Shown: positions 46,625-54,185, counted from the first letter of the stretch. The stretch: 64,000 nt of DNA from Micromonospora chokoriensis (GCF_000718555.1 NZ_JOAN01000013.1:1-64000); one strand, 5' to 3'. Program-made: numbers and translations. Notes: generated by a model from the sequence alone, not told the origin.

Positions 46625-46907
46625 CTCAGCACCCACTTCCCACGGTGACGTTGACGTGACCGACTGGCACGCTACCGGCCGTCGAGCGTCGAAGGCGATC
46701 CGCCATATGGGCGCAACTGCGGCCTTCGCAGCTAAGCGCGTCACGTAACCCCGGCCGCTGGACCCTTGAGATCGGTCGCCGATGATCAGCGGTTGCCATC
46801 GTTCGTGGCGCCCATGTGTTGTCGGATATGCGGCAGTACTGAATGCCGCGGTGCCGAGCCGTCACGGCCTGCCCGACTGCAGTGGTCCCTTTCGATGCGA
46901 CCCGGCG

Positions 46908-47330
46908 TTACTGCTTGGTTGGATGCAGTCGGTAGGTTCTAACGACTGTTCCGACGGTTCCGTTTGTTCGGGTGAGGTGCTGTTGTTCAACCAGGGCTGT
47001 ACCGACCTCGACAGCGAAGAGGTCCGCAAGTTCCGCGTCGGCCGCGACCTGGCGCTGCCGCGTTTCTGTGTCGGATACCTCATCCCGCTGAGTCTTGTGC
47101 CAGCGGGGATTCACGTGAGTCCCGCGGCCGTGCTCAGTGACAACTAAGCCTGCTTCGCGCAAGGCAGCTATGGCTTGGCGGATCGTGCCGCGACTTGCCC
47201 TGAACTCTGCAGTGAGCGTGCTCTCGGCTGGCAAGAGCGCTCCGGGCGGAATGGCACCGCTCGCGATGCGTCCCCTCAGCTCGTCGGCGATCACGCGGTA
47301 GCGGGGCTGTCCGTAGTGCGGGGTGGGCAC
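46908..47330 (-). CDS. GntR-family regulator (short)
   Basis: A 140-residue regulator. The winged-helix DNA-binding domain is RYRVIADELRGRIASGAIPPGALLPAESTLTAEFRASRGTIRQAIAALREAGLVVTEHGRGTHV, the GntR signature. The C-terminal part is only about 60 residues, so it lacks a full UTRA ligand domain. It starts at GTG 47330; TTG at 47369 would start inside the operator. A perfect inverted repeat lies 15 bp upstream, and near-identical words lie in the promoter of the transfer operon at 51680-51742, so it may be the KorSA-like repressor of the element. Confidence 0.78.
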   Translation of the reverse strand: MPTPHYGQPRYRVIADELRGRIASGAIPPGALLPAESTLTAEFRASRGTIRQAIAALREAGLVVTEHGRGTHVNPRWHKTQRDEVSDTETRQRQVAADAELADLFAVEVGTALVEQQHLTRTNGTVGTVVRTYRLHPTKQ

Positions 47331-47344
47331 CTGCTCACCGTACC

Positions 47345-47368
47345 TGGCACTTGTCTTACCAAGTGCCA
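47345..47368. promoter_or_regulatory. Operator-like inverted repeat upstream of short GntR gene
   Basis: TGGCACTTG (47345-47353), spacer TCTTAC, CAAGTGCCA (47360-47368): a perfect 9-bp inverted repeat. The core ACTTGTCT then CCAAGTGCC recurs at 51687-51704 with a one-base difference in spacing. A palindrome GTCTAGAC is nearby at 47389-47396. Confidence 0.7.
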
Positions 47369-47881
47369 ACCAAGTTACCTGTTTCGACGTCTAGACAACT
47401 CGTCCACTTGTAGATACGTTTCCTGATGTGCGGCTGGGGTGACGGCCCGTGTCAGGGATGGTTTCGCGCCTGTCCTGATCGCACCTGATGCGCGGTGTCC
47501 TGTCGGACCGGTTGCGGTAGCCGCGCGTACAAGTTGGCTCGGCGATACCCGACCCGTCCGGCGTCGGACGGTGCGCCGTGCCTTCATCCGGGCCGGTGGC
47601 CGGCTGCACTCCCCCGTAGCTGGCCACCGGTCCCCGCCTACCTGTGGAGGTGCGATGTCCGGCTCCCATCGTCGACACCATTGGCTCTCGTCCTGGTGGT
47701 CTCGGAGGCACCCATCTGCCCAGCGTGCCAGCAGCAACGTTCGGTCGAGTCCGCGCGCGGACTCTACGATCTCCTCGCCGAGGTGGTCGATGGGCGCCAC
47801 CCGCGAACTGCCTGCGCTCCGGTATGCGCCGCTGATGACGCGAGCCCAGCTCTTCCGAGGCAACGGCGGGCGGTGGCCGCG
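47369..47881. other. Regulatory gap, no confident gene
   Basis: About 510 bp between the divergent GntR gene and the small + strand genes. It holds ACTTG/CAAGT half-sites near 47370-47415. An open frame continues in from upstream of the next gene, and in its last 60 codons it contains a CPACQQQR segment with believable amino-acid composition (about 47696-47881). A short zinc-finger-like extension of the following gene therefore cannot be excluded. Confidence 0.4.
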
Positions 47882-48217
47882 ATGAGTCGTACGAACAAGC
47901 CGGCTCCAATCACGAGCCATCCGGACTGGTGCGCCCCAGATCGCTGCGGCTACCTGGTGCCGCCCGTGATGACGCATATGGCCCGCCGTCATCGCGGCCC
48001 CATGCGGCGGGTCGGCGAGAGTCGGGCGGGCGGGCTCGTCGTCACCTACCTCATCAGCAGTGAGGCTCTGGGCGGTCCCATGGTCGGTGTTCATGTGACG
48101 TGCCGGGCTGGGAACGCCTGGGCGGAGCTGTCCTTGCCGCAGGCGGCCCAACTGGTCGAGCACCTTCGCGGATCGCTGGCCCAGGTCACCGGGCAGGAGG
48201 TGGCCGGCGATGAGTGA
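47882..48217 (+). CDS. Small protein, DUF6907-like
   Basis: A 111-residue protein starting MSRTNKPAPITSHPDWCAPDRCG. The N-terminal Cys/His cluster (HPDWC...C), a central beta segment GLVVTYLISSEALGGPMVGVHVTCRAGN and the end LSLPQAAQLVEHLRGSLAQV follow the pattern of small actinobacterial DUF6907 proteins that are common on AICEs and near GntR genes (recalled). It overlaps the next gene by 8 bp. The role is unknown; the C-terminal helix resembles the end of many bacterial regulatory accessory proteins. Confidence 0.65.
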   Translation: MSRTNKPAPITSHPDWCAPDRCGYLVPPVMTHMARRHRGPMRRVGESRAGGLVVTYLISSEALGGPMVGVHVTCRAGNAWAELSLPQAAQLVEHLRGSLAQVTGQEVAGDE

Positions 48218-48554
48218 GGGTGGTGCCATCCCAGAGAGGCCGTCGCCGTCGTCGATCGCGCCGGTCGTGTGCCCGGTGTGGTGTCGAGGCTGTGGACCGA
48301 ACGACCCGATGCACCGAGGGCTTCTCACCACCATCGGGCGAGAGCGGACCGGCTGGGTCACCGTCCAACTGGTCGTCGACCGGTTCGCCCGCCGGGACCT
48401 GGCCGTGAAGCTCGACGCGACCCGATACGGCGCGACGCAGACCGTACTCCTGTCGTCCGCGCAGGTGGACCGGCTCATCGACGAGCTGGTATACGCCCAA
48501 CTGGAGATGCTGACACCGGCAGAAGGCGGCGAGCAGGCTGGAGAGACGCGGTGA
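48210..48554 (+). CDS. Small protein, DUF6907-like, paralogue of the preceding gene
   Basis: A 114-residue protein starting MSEGGAIPERPSPSSIAPVVCPVWCRGCGP. It shares with the previous gene a Cys-rich start, a central beta region (WVTVQLVVDRFARRDLAVKLDA) and an ending helix (LLSSAQVDRLIDELVYAQ). It overlaps the previous gene. Its stop overlaps a GTG at 48551 that is in frame with the following GntR gene, so a longer GntR start is possible there. Confidence 0.65.
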   Translation: MSEGGAIPERPSPSSIAPVVCPVWCRGCGPNDPMHRGLLTTIGRERTGWVTVQLVVDRFARRDLAVKLDATRYGATQTVLLSSAQVDRLIDELVYAQLEMLTPAEGGEQAGETR

Positions 48555-48677
48555 ACGGCAGCAGCCGTCGCGGCGTAGCCGTTCCTCGTACTCCTGGCCT
48601 GCGCCCTGCGCGGCCACCGCGAGCAGCGGTAGCCGTACCGCCGGTTCCTGAGCGGCCCGCCGGCGGGACCACCTGGC

Positions 48678-48693
48678 AGACGTTGGAACGTCT
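48678..48693. promoter_or_regulatory. Operator-like palindrome upstream of GntR-UTRA gene
   Basis: AGACGTT GG AACGTCT: 7-bp perfect arms with 2-bp spacer, ending 10 bp before the chosen GTG. Placement suggests autoregulation. Confidence 0.55.
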
Positions 48694-48703
48694 AGGGGGT
48701 ACG

Positions 48704-49525
48704 GTGACCGGTGTGCAAGGCCGGGACTGGCGCCCTCGCTACCTGCAACTCGCGGAAGAGTTGCGGGCGAAGATCGTGGGCGGCGAGCTGGCCCCCGGCA
48801 CTCTGATGCCCAGCGAGACCGAGTTGGCCGACACCTCGGGCCTGTCGCGTACCAGCGTCCGCAATGCCATCCGGCAGCTCCGGGAATGGGGCCTGGTCCG
48901 CGCGGAGCAGGGGCGCGGCACCTACGTGCGGGCACCCCGCCAGCGGGTACGCCGTCGCAACACCGAGCGGTACCAGTGGGAGAAGGATCGCGTCCTGCTC
49001 GACGAGGACGAGCGGCTGAAGACTGGCGCCACCGAGCACGACACCGGCCTGACCGTCGATGACCTGAAGTTCCACGCCGAGTACTCCCAGGTGAAGGCTG
49101 ATGCGGAGATGGCGGCGGCCTTGCAGGTCGAGCCTGGAACGCCGCTGCTGCGCCGGGTCTACTGGACGTCCTCGCGGCACGAGAACGCACCGCTGACCGT
49201 GTCGTACTCCTACCTGCCGTATGACCTGGTGGCCGCGAACCCGGACCTGCTCGACGCGGGCAAGGAACCGTGGCCGGGCGGCACACAGCACCAGCTCTAC
49301 ACGCTCGGCATCGAGCTGGACCGAATCGACGACGAGATCCGCGCCCGTCCGCCGTCGCCGGACGAGGCCGAGTTGCTGGACATTGACCCGGGTGTCTCCG
49401 TGCTCACCGTACGGAAGACCTCGATCGACACCACCGGCCGAATCGTCGAGGTCGCCGACGTGGTGATGCCGGGCGACCGCACCGAGCTTGTTTACTCCCA
49501 TCACTTGCTAAGATGGCCAACTTGA
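48704..49525 (+). CDS. GntR-family regulator with UTRA ligand domain
   Basis: A 273-residue regulator. The N-terminal winged helix is RYLQLAEELRAKIVGGELAPGTLMPSETELADTSGLSRTSVRNAIRQLREWGLVRAEQGRGTYV. A full C-terminal UTRA domain follows (from about residue 95), with PGTPLLRRVYWTSSRHENAPLTVSYSYLP and VLTVRKTSIDTTGRIVEVADVVMPGDRTELVYSH, so it senses a small molecule. It starts at GTG 48704 after AGGGGG; the in-frame GTG at 48551 would add a Pro/Arg-rich tail coupled to the upstream gene. Its last 9 codons lie inside a 31-bp tandem repeat array. Confidence 0.85.
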   Translation: MTGVQGRDWRPRYLQLAEELRAKIVGGELAPGTLMPSETELADTSGLSRTSVRNAIRQLREWGLVRAEQGRGTYVRAPRQRVRRRNTERYQWEKDRVLLDEDERLKTGATEHDTGLTVDDLKFHAEYSQVKADAEMAAALQVEPGTPLLRRVYWTSSRHENAPLTVSYSYLPYDLVAANPDLLDAGKEPWPGGTQHQLYTLGIELDRIDDEIRARPPSPDEAELLDIDPGVSVLTVRKTSIDTTGRIVEVADVVMPGDRTELVYSHHLLRWPT

Positions 49526-49592
49526 CGGGCATCACTTGCTATGTTGACCAACTTGACGGACATCACTTGCTAAGGTGGCCGATTTGACGCAG
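49500..49592. repeat. Three 31-bp tandem repeats
   Basis: Units begin at 49500, 49531 and 49562, each starting ATCACTTGCTA and containing a second ACTTGACGG word (ATTTGACGC in the last). ACTTG half-sites therefore recur at 14- and 17-bp spacing. The array spans the end of the GntR-UTRA gene and the start of the glycosyltransferase-like gene, and each unit also carries the words that serve as ribosome site and start in the last copy. Confidence 0.85.
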
Positions 49593-50351
49593 GTCGTTTC
49601 GGTCATCACTCCGGTCCACGCGCCCAGCATCGAGCACCTGGGTGGCGCCTACGAGTCGTTGGCCAAGCAGGAGATGCCTGACGGCTGGGACTGGGAATGG
49701 CTCGTCCAGGAGGACGGGCAGACCGGCGCCCTGGTCGACGCGCTGCCTGACGATCCCCGGATCAGTCTGGGCACCGGCCGTCCCGGTGGACCTGGTGTCG
49801 CCCGTACCCTCGCGCTTTCCCGGGTCTCCGGGCAACTCATCAAGGTGCTGGACGCCGATGACCAGTTGACCCCCGGCGCGCTCGCCCGGGACATCGCCGC
49901 GTTCGACGCGCACCCGCAGATCGGCTGGACCACCTCGCGGGTACTCGACCTGCTGCCCGACGGATCGACCGCCGGTTGGGACAAGGACCCAGCCGGCGGA
50001 GTCATCGACCGCGGTTCGGTCCTGACGTTCTGGAAGGCCAACGACTACCGGGCATCGGTGCACCCCGCGACCCTGTGCCTGCGGCGGGATCTCGTCTTCG
50101 CCCTGGGCGGTTGGATGGCGCTGCCTGCCTCCGAAGACACCGGCCTCCTGCTCGCCGCCAACGCGGTCACAGCGGGCTACTTCACCCGGGAGTACGGCCT
50201 GCTCTACCGCAAGTGGCCCGGCCAGGTCACCAGCCAGGCCGCGCACCGGGAACCGGCCGAGTACCGGGCACGAATGAGGATCATCGAGGCCCGAGCCAAC
50301 GCCTTGGCCTCGATGATCCCGAACGGCTTCGCTGGTAGCGCTACGGCGTAG
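49584..50351 (+). CDS. Family 2 glycosyltransferase-like protein
   Basis: A 255-residue protein starting with QVVSVITPVHAPSIEHLGG after the start codon, a GT-A fold nucleotide-sugar segment. The metal-binding DxD is in KVLDADDQLTPGALARDIA, followed by WTTSRVLDLLPDG and a C-terminal region with GGWMALPASEDTGLLLAANA, a typical acceptor-side motif of GT2 enzymes. The start is taken as TTG 49584, with AAGGTGG five bases upstream; GTG 49575 is the alternative. It lies on the element and not in a sugar cluster, so its acceptor is unknown. Confidence 0.75.
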   Translation: MTQVVSVITPVHAPSIEHLGGAYESLAKQEMPDGWDWEWLVQEDGQTGALVDALPDDPRISLGTGRPGGPGVARTLALSRVSGQLIKVLDADDQLTPGALARDIAAFDAHPQIGWTTSRVLDLLPDGSTAGWDKDPAGGVIDRGSVLTFWKANDYRASVHPATLCLRRDLVFALGGWMALPASEDTGLLLAANAVTAGYFTREYGLLYRKWPGQVTSQAAHREPAEYRARMRIIEARANALASMIPNGFAGSATA

Positions 50352-50790
50352 CCTCGTGCCCCGGCATCCCGTGGGTACGCCGCCGCTCCTTCATCTCCGC
50401 CTCAAATATGTGCCGCCGACCGCCGGCCAGCTTCTCCCGCGCGTCCCGCTCGATCTCCTGGAACGCGGCGTAGTAGCCGTCGTCGAACTCCTCCACGATC
50501 TGGAACGTCCAGCGGCCGGGTAGCACGTTGCGCCCCAACAGCTCGTGCTCGACCCGGTCGGCCATCTCCTCGTGCCCGGCCTCGCGGAGCAGCTTCACCA
50601 CCCGGTCAAGAGTGAGATCCGCGCCGCCGACGAGCTGGTGCGCCGAGTAGAGGTGCCCTCGCACTCGGTGGATCGTCTCCAGTGCCTTGCTGAGTTCACC
50701 CAGAGCCTCGATGGTCTTGTCATCCACGCCCGGCGGACGCGCGTGGCGCTGGTCGACGGATCGATTGTCCTGCTTGTCCTTGTGCCCCAT
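50341..50790 (-). CDS. Conserved hypothetical protein
   Basis: A 149-residue soluble protein, mostly helical, starting MGHKDKQDNRSVDQRHARPPG. It contains ALETIHRVRGHLYSAHQLVGGADLTLDRVVKLLREAGHEEMADRVEHELLGRNVLPGRWTFQIVEEFDDGYYAAFQEIERDAREKL. Such proteins are found on mobile elements and in actinomycete genomes without assigned function. It overlaps the end of the glycosyltransferase gene by 11 bp on the opposite strand. It is the only minus-strand gene in the right half of the element that is well supported. Confidence 0.6.
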   Translation of the reverse strand: MGHKDKQDNRSVDQRHARPPGVDDKTIEALGELSKALETIHRVRGHLYSAHQLVGGADLTLDRVVKLLREAGHEEMADRVEHELLGRNVLPGRWTFQIVEEFDDGYYAAFQEIERDAREKLAGGRRHIFEAEMKERRRTHGMPGHEATP

Positions 50791-51082
50791 AGCGCTCCGA
50801 TACCCGAGAAGTAGCTCCTGAAGCTAGCGGTCATTGAAGTGCCTCGCCGGTCCTCTGTTACAGGGGCCGCCAGTAGACGTCAAGCACGACACGGCTCATG
50901 ACTAAGAGATCGAGGCCAAGAATCCCACCACGCCGCAATTATTGGGCGTCGGTTGCGATTCTTCCCGCGTGTATGACTATGATTCTTTCCGAGTCAAACT
51001 CGGCCGACCACGCGGCGCGCAACTAGCACGATCGCTTCCCATCCTGGGTGCGATCACTTATGTCGCCGCAGGGAGGTGAAGT

Positions 51083-51265
51083 ATGGCCAAGCCCCCCAGG
51101 GAGTCCAGGCCGCGCACATCGCGAGGTCAGGCACAAGGGAGCGTCGCTCGTTGGCGTCGCCGCGTGGTGGGTGCGTTGAGCTGGCTCTTTAAGCTCAGCG
51201 TACCGATCGTGGTGTCGCTAGTCGTGGCGATGTTCCGCGATGGGGACGGGGGCCGACCTACCTAG
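51083..51265 (+). CDS. Small basic single-pass membrane protein
   Basis: A 60-residue protein: a basic N-terminus (MAKPPRESRPRTSRGQAQGS), then a membrane helix ALSWLFKLSVPIVVSLVVAMF and a short acidic end. It has an excellent ribosome site, GGGAGGTGAAGT, before the ATG. The stop codon lies in the middle of a 30-bp palindrome that should act as a terminator. No family recognised. Confidence 0.65.
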   Translation: MAKPPRESRPRTSRGQAQGSVARWRRRVVGALSWLFKLSVPIVVSLVVAMFRDGDGGRPT

Positions 51266-51278
51266 GTAGGTCGGCCCC
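51249..51278 (+). terminator. 30-bp perfect palindrome terminator
   Basis: The whole 30 bp (51249-51278) is self-complementary, with GGGGCCGACCTACC as the left arm and CCTAGG in the middle. It covers the end and stop codon of the small membrane-protein gene. Confidence 0.75.
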
Positions 51279-51381
51279 TCCACGGGCTCCCGCCTTTGCT
51301 TTCAGCGGCCATGGCGGGGGCCCGTCCTTTCATGGCGACCTTCCACTCATCGCAATCGGCCACCACGTTCTGTGGGAGTAG

Positions 51382-51666
51382 TCAGTGCGTTGAACGTCCA
51401 ACGCTCTGAACTTCTAAAACCAAGTCTTTAGAAGTGCACTCTACACGCCGTCCTTCAGTTGCAGTATCTACTGCGTTACGCATATCAGTAGTGGCGGTGC
51501 GGAACATGCCAATCGCTTCGTCGGCCACCACCGCCTGCGCCATCGTCGAACGCTGCCGATGCGCTAGCAGAGCCGCTAGCAGACCTGCTAGCAGTAGAGC
51601 TATCGCCCTAGCTATCGCCCTAGCTATCGCCCTAGCTATCACTCCGCCTATCGCAGCTACTGACAC
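51382..51666 (-). CDS. Possible small repeat-containing ORF (weak)
   Basis: A 94-codon minus-strand ORF starting at GTG, with repeated ARAI units from the 12-bp DNA repeats, a Leu/Ala-rich helix, and an end reading MAQAVVADEAIGMFRTATTDMR. The 12-bp DNA period is a multiple of 3, which permits but does not prove coding. The region may instead be a non-coding repeat site. Confidence 0.25.
   Translation of the reverse strand: MSVAAIGGVIARAIARAIARAIALLLAGLLAALLAHRQRSTMAQAVVADEAIGMFRTATTDMRNAVDTATEGRRVECTSKDLVLEVQSVGRSTH
51411..51436. repeat. Inverted repeat
   Basis: ACTTCTAAA (51411-51419) and TTTAGAAGT (51428-51436), a perfect 9-bp inverted repeat with 8-bp spacer. A second small inverted repeat GCGTTG/CAACGC lies 18 bp upstream. 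Possible operator or terminator for the minus-strand direction. Confidence 0.5.
51563..51645. repeat. Array of 12-bp tandem repeats (iteron-like)
   Basis: Three 12-bp units starting GCTAGCAG (51563, 51575, 51587), then four units of the type AGCTATCGCCCT (51598, 51610, 51622, 51634; the last diverges). The array lies in the long gap before the transfer operon. Short repeats of this sort serve as replication-initiator or transfer (clt) sites on actinomycete plasmids, which is the inference here. Confidence 0.75.
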
Positions 51667-51679
51667 CTTCCCGCGCAAG

Positions 51680-51742
51680 CTTGTTGACTTGTCTGCCAAG
51701 TGCCGTCTACCTTGGACGCAACTTGGCAGACAAGTTAACAAG
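51680..51742 (+). promoter_or_regulatory. Promoter and paired operators of the transfer/replication operon
   Basis: 22-bp arms at 51680-51701 and 51721-51742 are inverted copies with one mismatch, 13 bp before the ATG of the Pra-like gene. Inside lie TTGACT (51684-51689) and TACCTT (51708-51713) at an 18-bp spacing, a plausible sigma-70-type promoter. ACTTGTCTG then CCAAGTGCC matches the operator of the short GntR gene, so that protein probably represses this promoter. Confidence 0.65.
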
Positions 51743-51755
51743 TGGAGGTTGAGCG

Positions 51756-52151
51756 ATGGCTCTGCGAGGCGGCACGAGGTTCGCGGTGCGGTGTGAGGAC
51801 GTGTTCCCGGCGGGGTGCGCGTTGGTGCCCGAGTCCCTGGGCGAGGTCGAGGACTACGACGAGAAGACCGGCCGGCGTAGCCCGGCGAAGGACAAGCTGA
51901 CCGGCCAGCGGGTGTGGCAGGTCCGGGTGATGGACCTGGATCCGGAGCTGGGGAAGCGGTCGCGGGAGACGACGGTGAAGATCTCGGCGGACTACCAGCC
52001 GGTGCCGCCGACGGGTGGCCTGTTCGAGGCGGTGGAGTTCGACGGCATGACCGTCACGCCGTACGTGGGCAACAACGGTCGGATGGCGTATTCGCTGCGG
52101 GCGACCGGGATGCGTGCCCCGGCGGGCGTGGCCGCGAAGGCGGCGCAGTAG
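51756..52151 (+). CDS. Pra-like activator of element replication, integration and excision
   Basis: A 131-residue protein starting MALRGGTRFAVRCEDVFPAGC, with RVWQVRVMDLDPELGKRSRETTVKISADYQPVPP and FDGMTVTPYVGNNGRMAYSLRATGM. This matches, from memory, the small actinobacterial proteins annotated as plasmid replication, integration and excision activators, which sit before the tra gene on AICEs such as pSAM2 (pra). It is the first gene after the repeat-controlled promoter. Its own activity is not shown. Confidence 0.75.
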   Translation: MALRGGTRFAVRCEDVFPAGCALVPESLGEVEDYDEKTGRRSPAKDKLTGQRVWQVRVMDLDPELGKRSRETTVKISADYQPVPPTGGLFEAVEFDGMTVTPYVGNNGRMAYSLRATGMRAPAGVAAKAAQ

Positions 52152-52243
52152 CCGCATCTGGTGGGGGCGGGGCTGTCAGGTCTTGGCGGACGGCAGCCCC
52201 GCCCTCTGTCTCTTCCCCCTGCTCTGTCGAGAGAGGTAGTGAC

Positions 52244-52300
52244 ATGTCCAAGCGTATGCCTGCCGTCCTGCGGCGGCCCGTCGTGGCGGGTGCGCGATGA
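52244..52300 (+). CDS. 18-residue leader ORF coupled to the DNA-pump gene
   Basis: ATG at 52244 behind GAGAGGTAGTGAC encodes MSKRMPAVLRRPVVAGAR; its TGA at 52298 overlaps the ATG of the next gene at 52297 (ATGA). The exact overlap and good ribosome site suggest a translated leader for coupling. Confidence 0.55.
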   Translation: MSKRMPAVLRRPVVAGAR

Positions 52301-53922
52301 TGCGCCGGCCGCGTGGCGAGGTCGTGATGACCACCGCCGGGGACCTGATGGTGATCCGGCCGCGTCGGCTGGAGCTGTCGGTCTGGCTGATCGCGATCGG
52401 CCTGGTGCTGCGGTGGCTGTGGCGGGGCCTGTGGTGGTGTCTTCGCCACCCGGTCGCCGTCGCCCTGATCGTGACTGGGGTGAGCCTCTACCGCGAGTTC
52501 GGTCGGTCCGGCGTGATCGTGCCCGTGGTCCTGGCCGCTGCCGTGTCGGCGCTGTGGCGGTGGCGGCACGAGTCGTCCTGGTGGACCTGGTGCGCCGGTC
52601 CGATCCTCGGCCGGTTCCGTCAGCTCTTCGTCTACCGGCGGGCCTGGCGTGAGGCCATGACCCTCTGCGGCCTGGCCAAGGTGTACGACCATCGCACGGT
52701 CCTGCCGGAGCTGCTGCGGGTCCGCTCGGATCAGGCGCTCGACGTGCTGACCATCCGCATGGTCCGCGGCCAGACACCGGAGGAGTTCCAGAAGGCAACG
52801 GCGAACCTGGCGTACGCCTTCGGCCGGCGGCACGCCCGGGTCTACTCCGAGCGTCCCGATGATCCGCCGACCCGGTCCGGCTACTGGGCGCTGGTCCTGG
52901 GCGCGGTGGATCGGCTGCGGTTCCGGGACCGGCCGTCGGTGGTCTACCTGGTGGTGGTCCGCACGGATGCGCTGCGCACCCTGGTCGACCCGTTCGACGT
53001 CCCATCGGTACCCGACCTCACCGCTCTGCCCCTGGCTCGGCGGGAAGACCTGCGGCACTGGTGCCTGCACCTGCTCGCCACGCACGTCCTCATCGGCGGC
53101 GCCACCCGCTCCGGGAAGGGCTCCGTGCTGTGGTCCCTGGTCCGGGTCCTTGCCGGCGGGATCTCCTCCGGGCTGGTCCGGCTCTGGGTGATCGACCCCA
53201 AGGGCGGCATGGAATTCGCCATGGGCCGGCCGCTGTTCGCCCGGTTCGCCTGCAAGTCGTTCGAGGCCATGGCCGATCTGCTTGACGAGGCCGTGACGGT
53301 GATGCGGGAGCGGCAGACCCGGCTTGCCGGCGCGGTGCGAGTTCACACGCCGACCCTGGATGACCCCCTGGTCGTGGTCGTCATCGATGAGATGGCGGCG
53401 CTGACCGCGTACCTCCAGGACGTTGACCTGCGCAAGCGCATCGCCGGTTCGCTCGGGCTGCTGCTGTCGCAGGGGGCCGGCGTCGGCGTCCTGGTGGTGG
53501 CGGCGTTGCAGGACCCCCGCAAGGAGGTGCTGCCGTTCCGGGACCTGTTCCCGACCCGGATCGCGCTCGGTCTGACCGAGGCCGCTCAGGTCGACCTGGT
53601 GTTGGGTGACGGTGCCCGCAACCGGGGTGCGCTTGCCGACCAGATGCCGCGTTGGGCCAAGGGCGTCGGGTACGTGATCCTCGACGGCACCCCCGAGCCG
53701 GCCCGGGTCCGCTTCTCCTACATCTCCGACGACCACATTCGGGAGCTGGCCGCGGAGTACCCGGCGCCGGCCGACGCGGCGGACATCCTCGCCCAGGTTG
53801 GCCGGGAGACCGCCACCGAGCCAACCCGGCGGCCTCTGCCCCGGCAGCGTCGCGGACCACTGCTGCCGGATTCGCTGCTGAACATCCTCGACCGGGACAC
53901 CGACGGGGGTGAGCCGCGGTGA
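52297..53922 (+). CDS. FtsK/SpoIIIE-type DNA translocase (TraB/TraSA-like transfer protein)
   Basis: A 541-residue membrane-bound ATPase that moves double-stranded DNA between mycelial cells. The first 100 residues carry two or three hydrophobic segments (ELSVWLIAIGLVLRWLWRGLWW and HPVAVALIVTGVSLY). The Walker A GGATRSGKGS is near residue 268 and the Walker B LVVVVIDEMA near 358. A C-terminal segment (about 470-541) would be the DNA-recognition part. Length and layout match AICE transfer pumps. It is coupled to a leader ORF upstream and to a small gene downstream. Confidence 0.92.
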   Translation: MMRRPRGEVVMTTAGDLMVIRPRRLELSVWLIAIGLVLRWLWRGLWWCLRHPVAVALIVTGVSLYREFGRSGVIVPVVLAAAVSALWRWRHESSWWTWCAGPILGRFRQLFVYRRAWREAMTLCGLAKVYDHRTVLPELLRVRSDQALDVLTIRMVRGQTPEEFQKATANLAYAFGRRHARVYSERPDDPPTRSGYWALVLGAVDRLRFRDRPSVVYLVVVRTDALRTLVDPFDVPSVPDLTALPLARREDLRHWCLHLLATHVLIGGATRSGKGSVLWSLVRVLAGGISSGLVRLWVIDPKGGMEFAMGRPLFARFACKSFEAMADLLDEAVTVMRERQTRLAGAVRVHTPTLDDPLVVVVIDEMAALTAYLQDVDLRKRIAGSLGLLLSQGAGVGVLVVAALQDPRKEVLPFRDLFPTRIALGLTEAAQVDLVLGDGARNRGALADQMPRWAKGVGYVILDGTPEPARVRFSYISDDHIRELAAEYPAPADAADILAQVGRETATEPTRRPLPRQRRGPLLPDSLLNILDRDTDGGEPR

Positions 53923-54185
53923 CCGCCCCGACTGGCGGCCGAACCTTCTACCGGCTCCGCGCACCCGGCACCGACGGTGCCGCCAGCACGGCGGTGTCCG
54001 TCCGCGTCGACCCCGCCCGCCCCGATGCGTACCCGGTCTATCTCGCCGTCGGTGGCGGCCGGCGGCGCATGTCCCTGACCCCCGACGAGGCGTGGGCGCT
54101 GTGGCGCTGCCTCTCCGAAGCGGTGGCCTCCCTCGGCGAGCCACCCGAGCACATCCGTACCCGCGTCGCCCCGGCCCGGAGGTAA
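53919..54185 (+). CDS. Small conserved element protein
   Basis: An 88-residue protein starting in GTGA overlap with the pump gene. It has a beta-rich middle (VSVRVDPARPDAYPVYLAVGGGRRRMSL) and a helix TPDEAWALWRCLSEAVASL, reminiscent of the accessory ORFs that follow traB on Micromonospora and Salinispora AICEs. No functional motif was identified. Confidence 0.6.
   Translation: MTAPTGGRTFYRLRAPGTDGAASTAVSVRVDPARPDAYPVYLAVGGGRRRMSLTPDEAWALWRCLSEAVASLGEPPEHIRTRVAPARR

Noticed and set aside
51563..51645. CRISPR-like array
   Set aside because: Units are 12 bp with no spacers, so this is a plain tandem repeat.
51434..51796. 120-codon + strand ORF across the 12-bp repeats
   Set aside because: It runs through the promoter and into the Pra-like gene in another frame; composition is repeat-driven.
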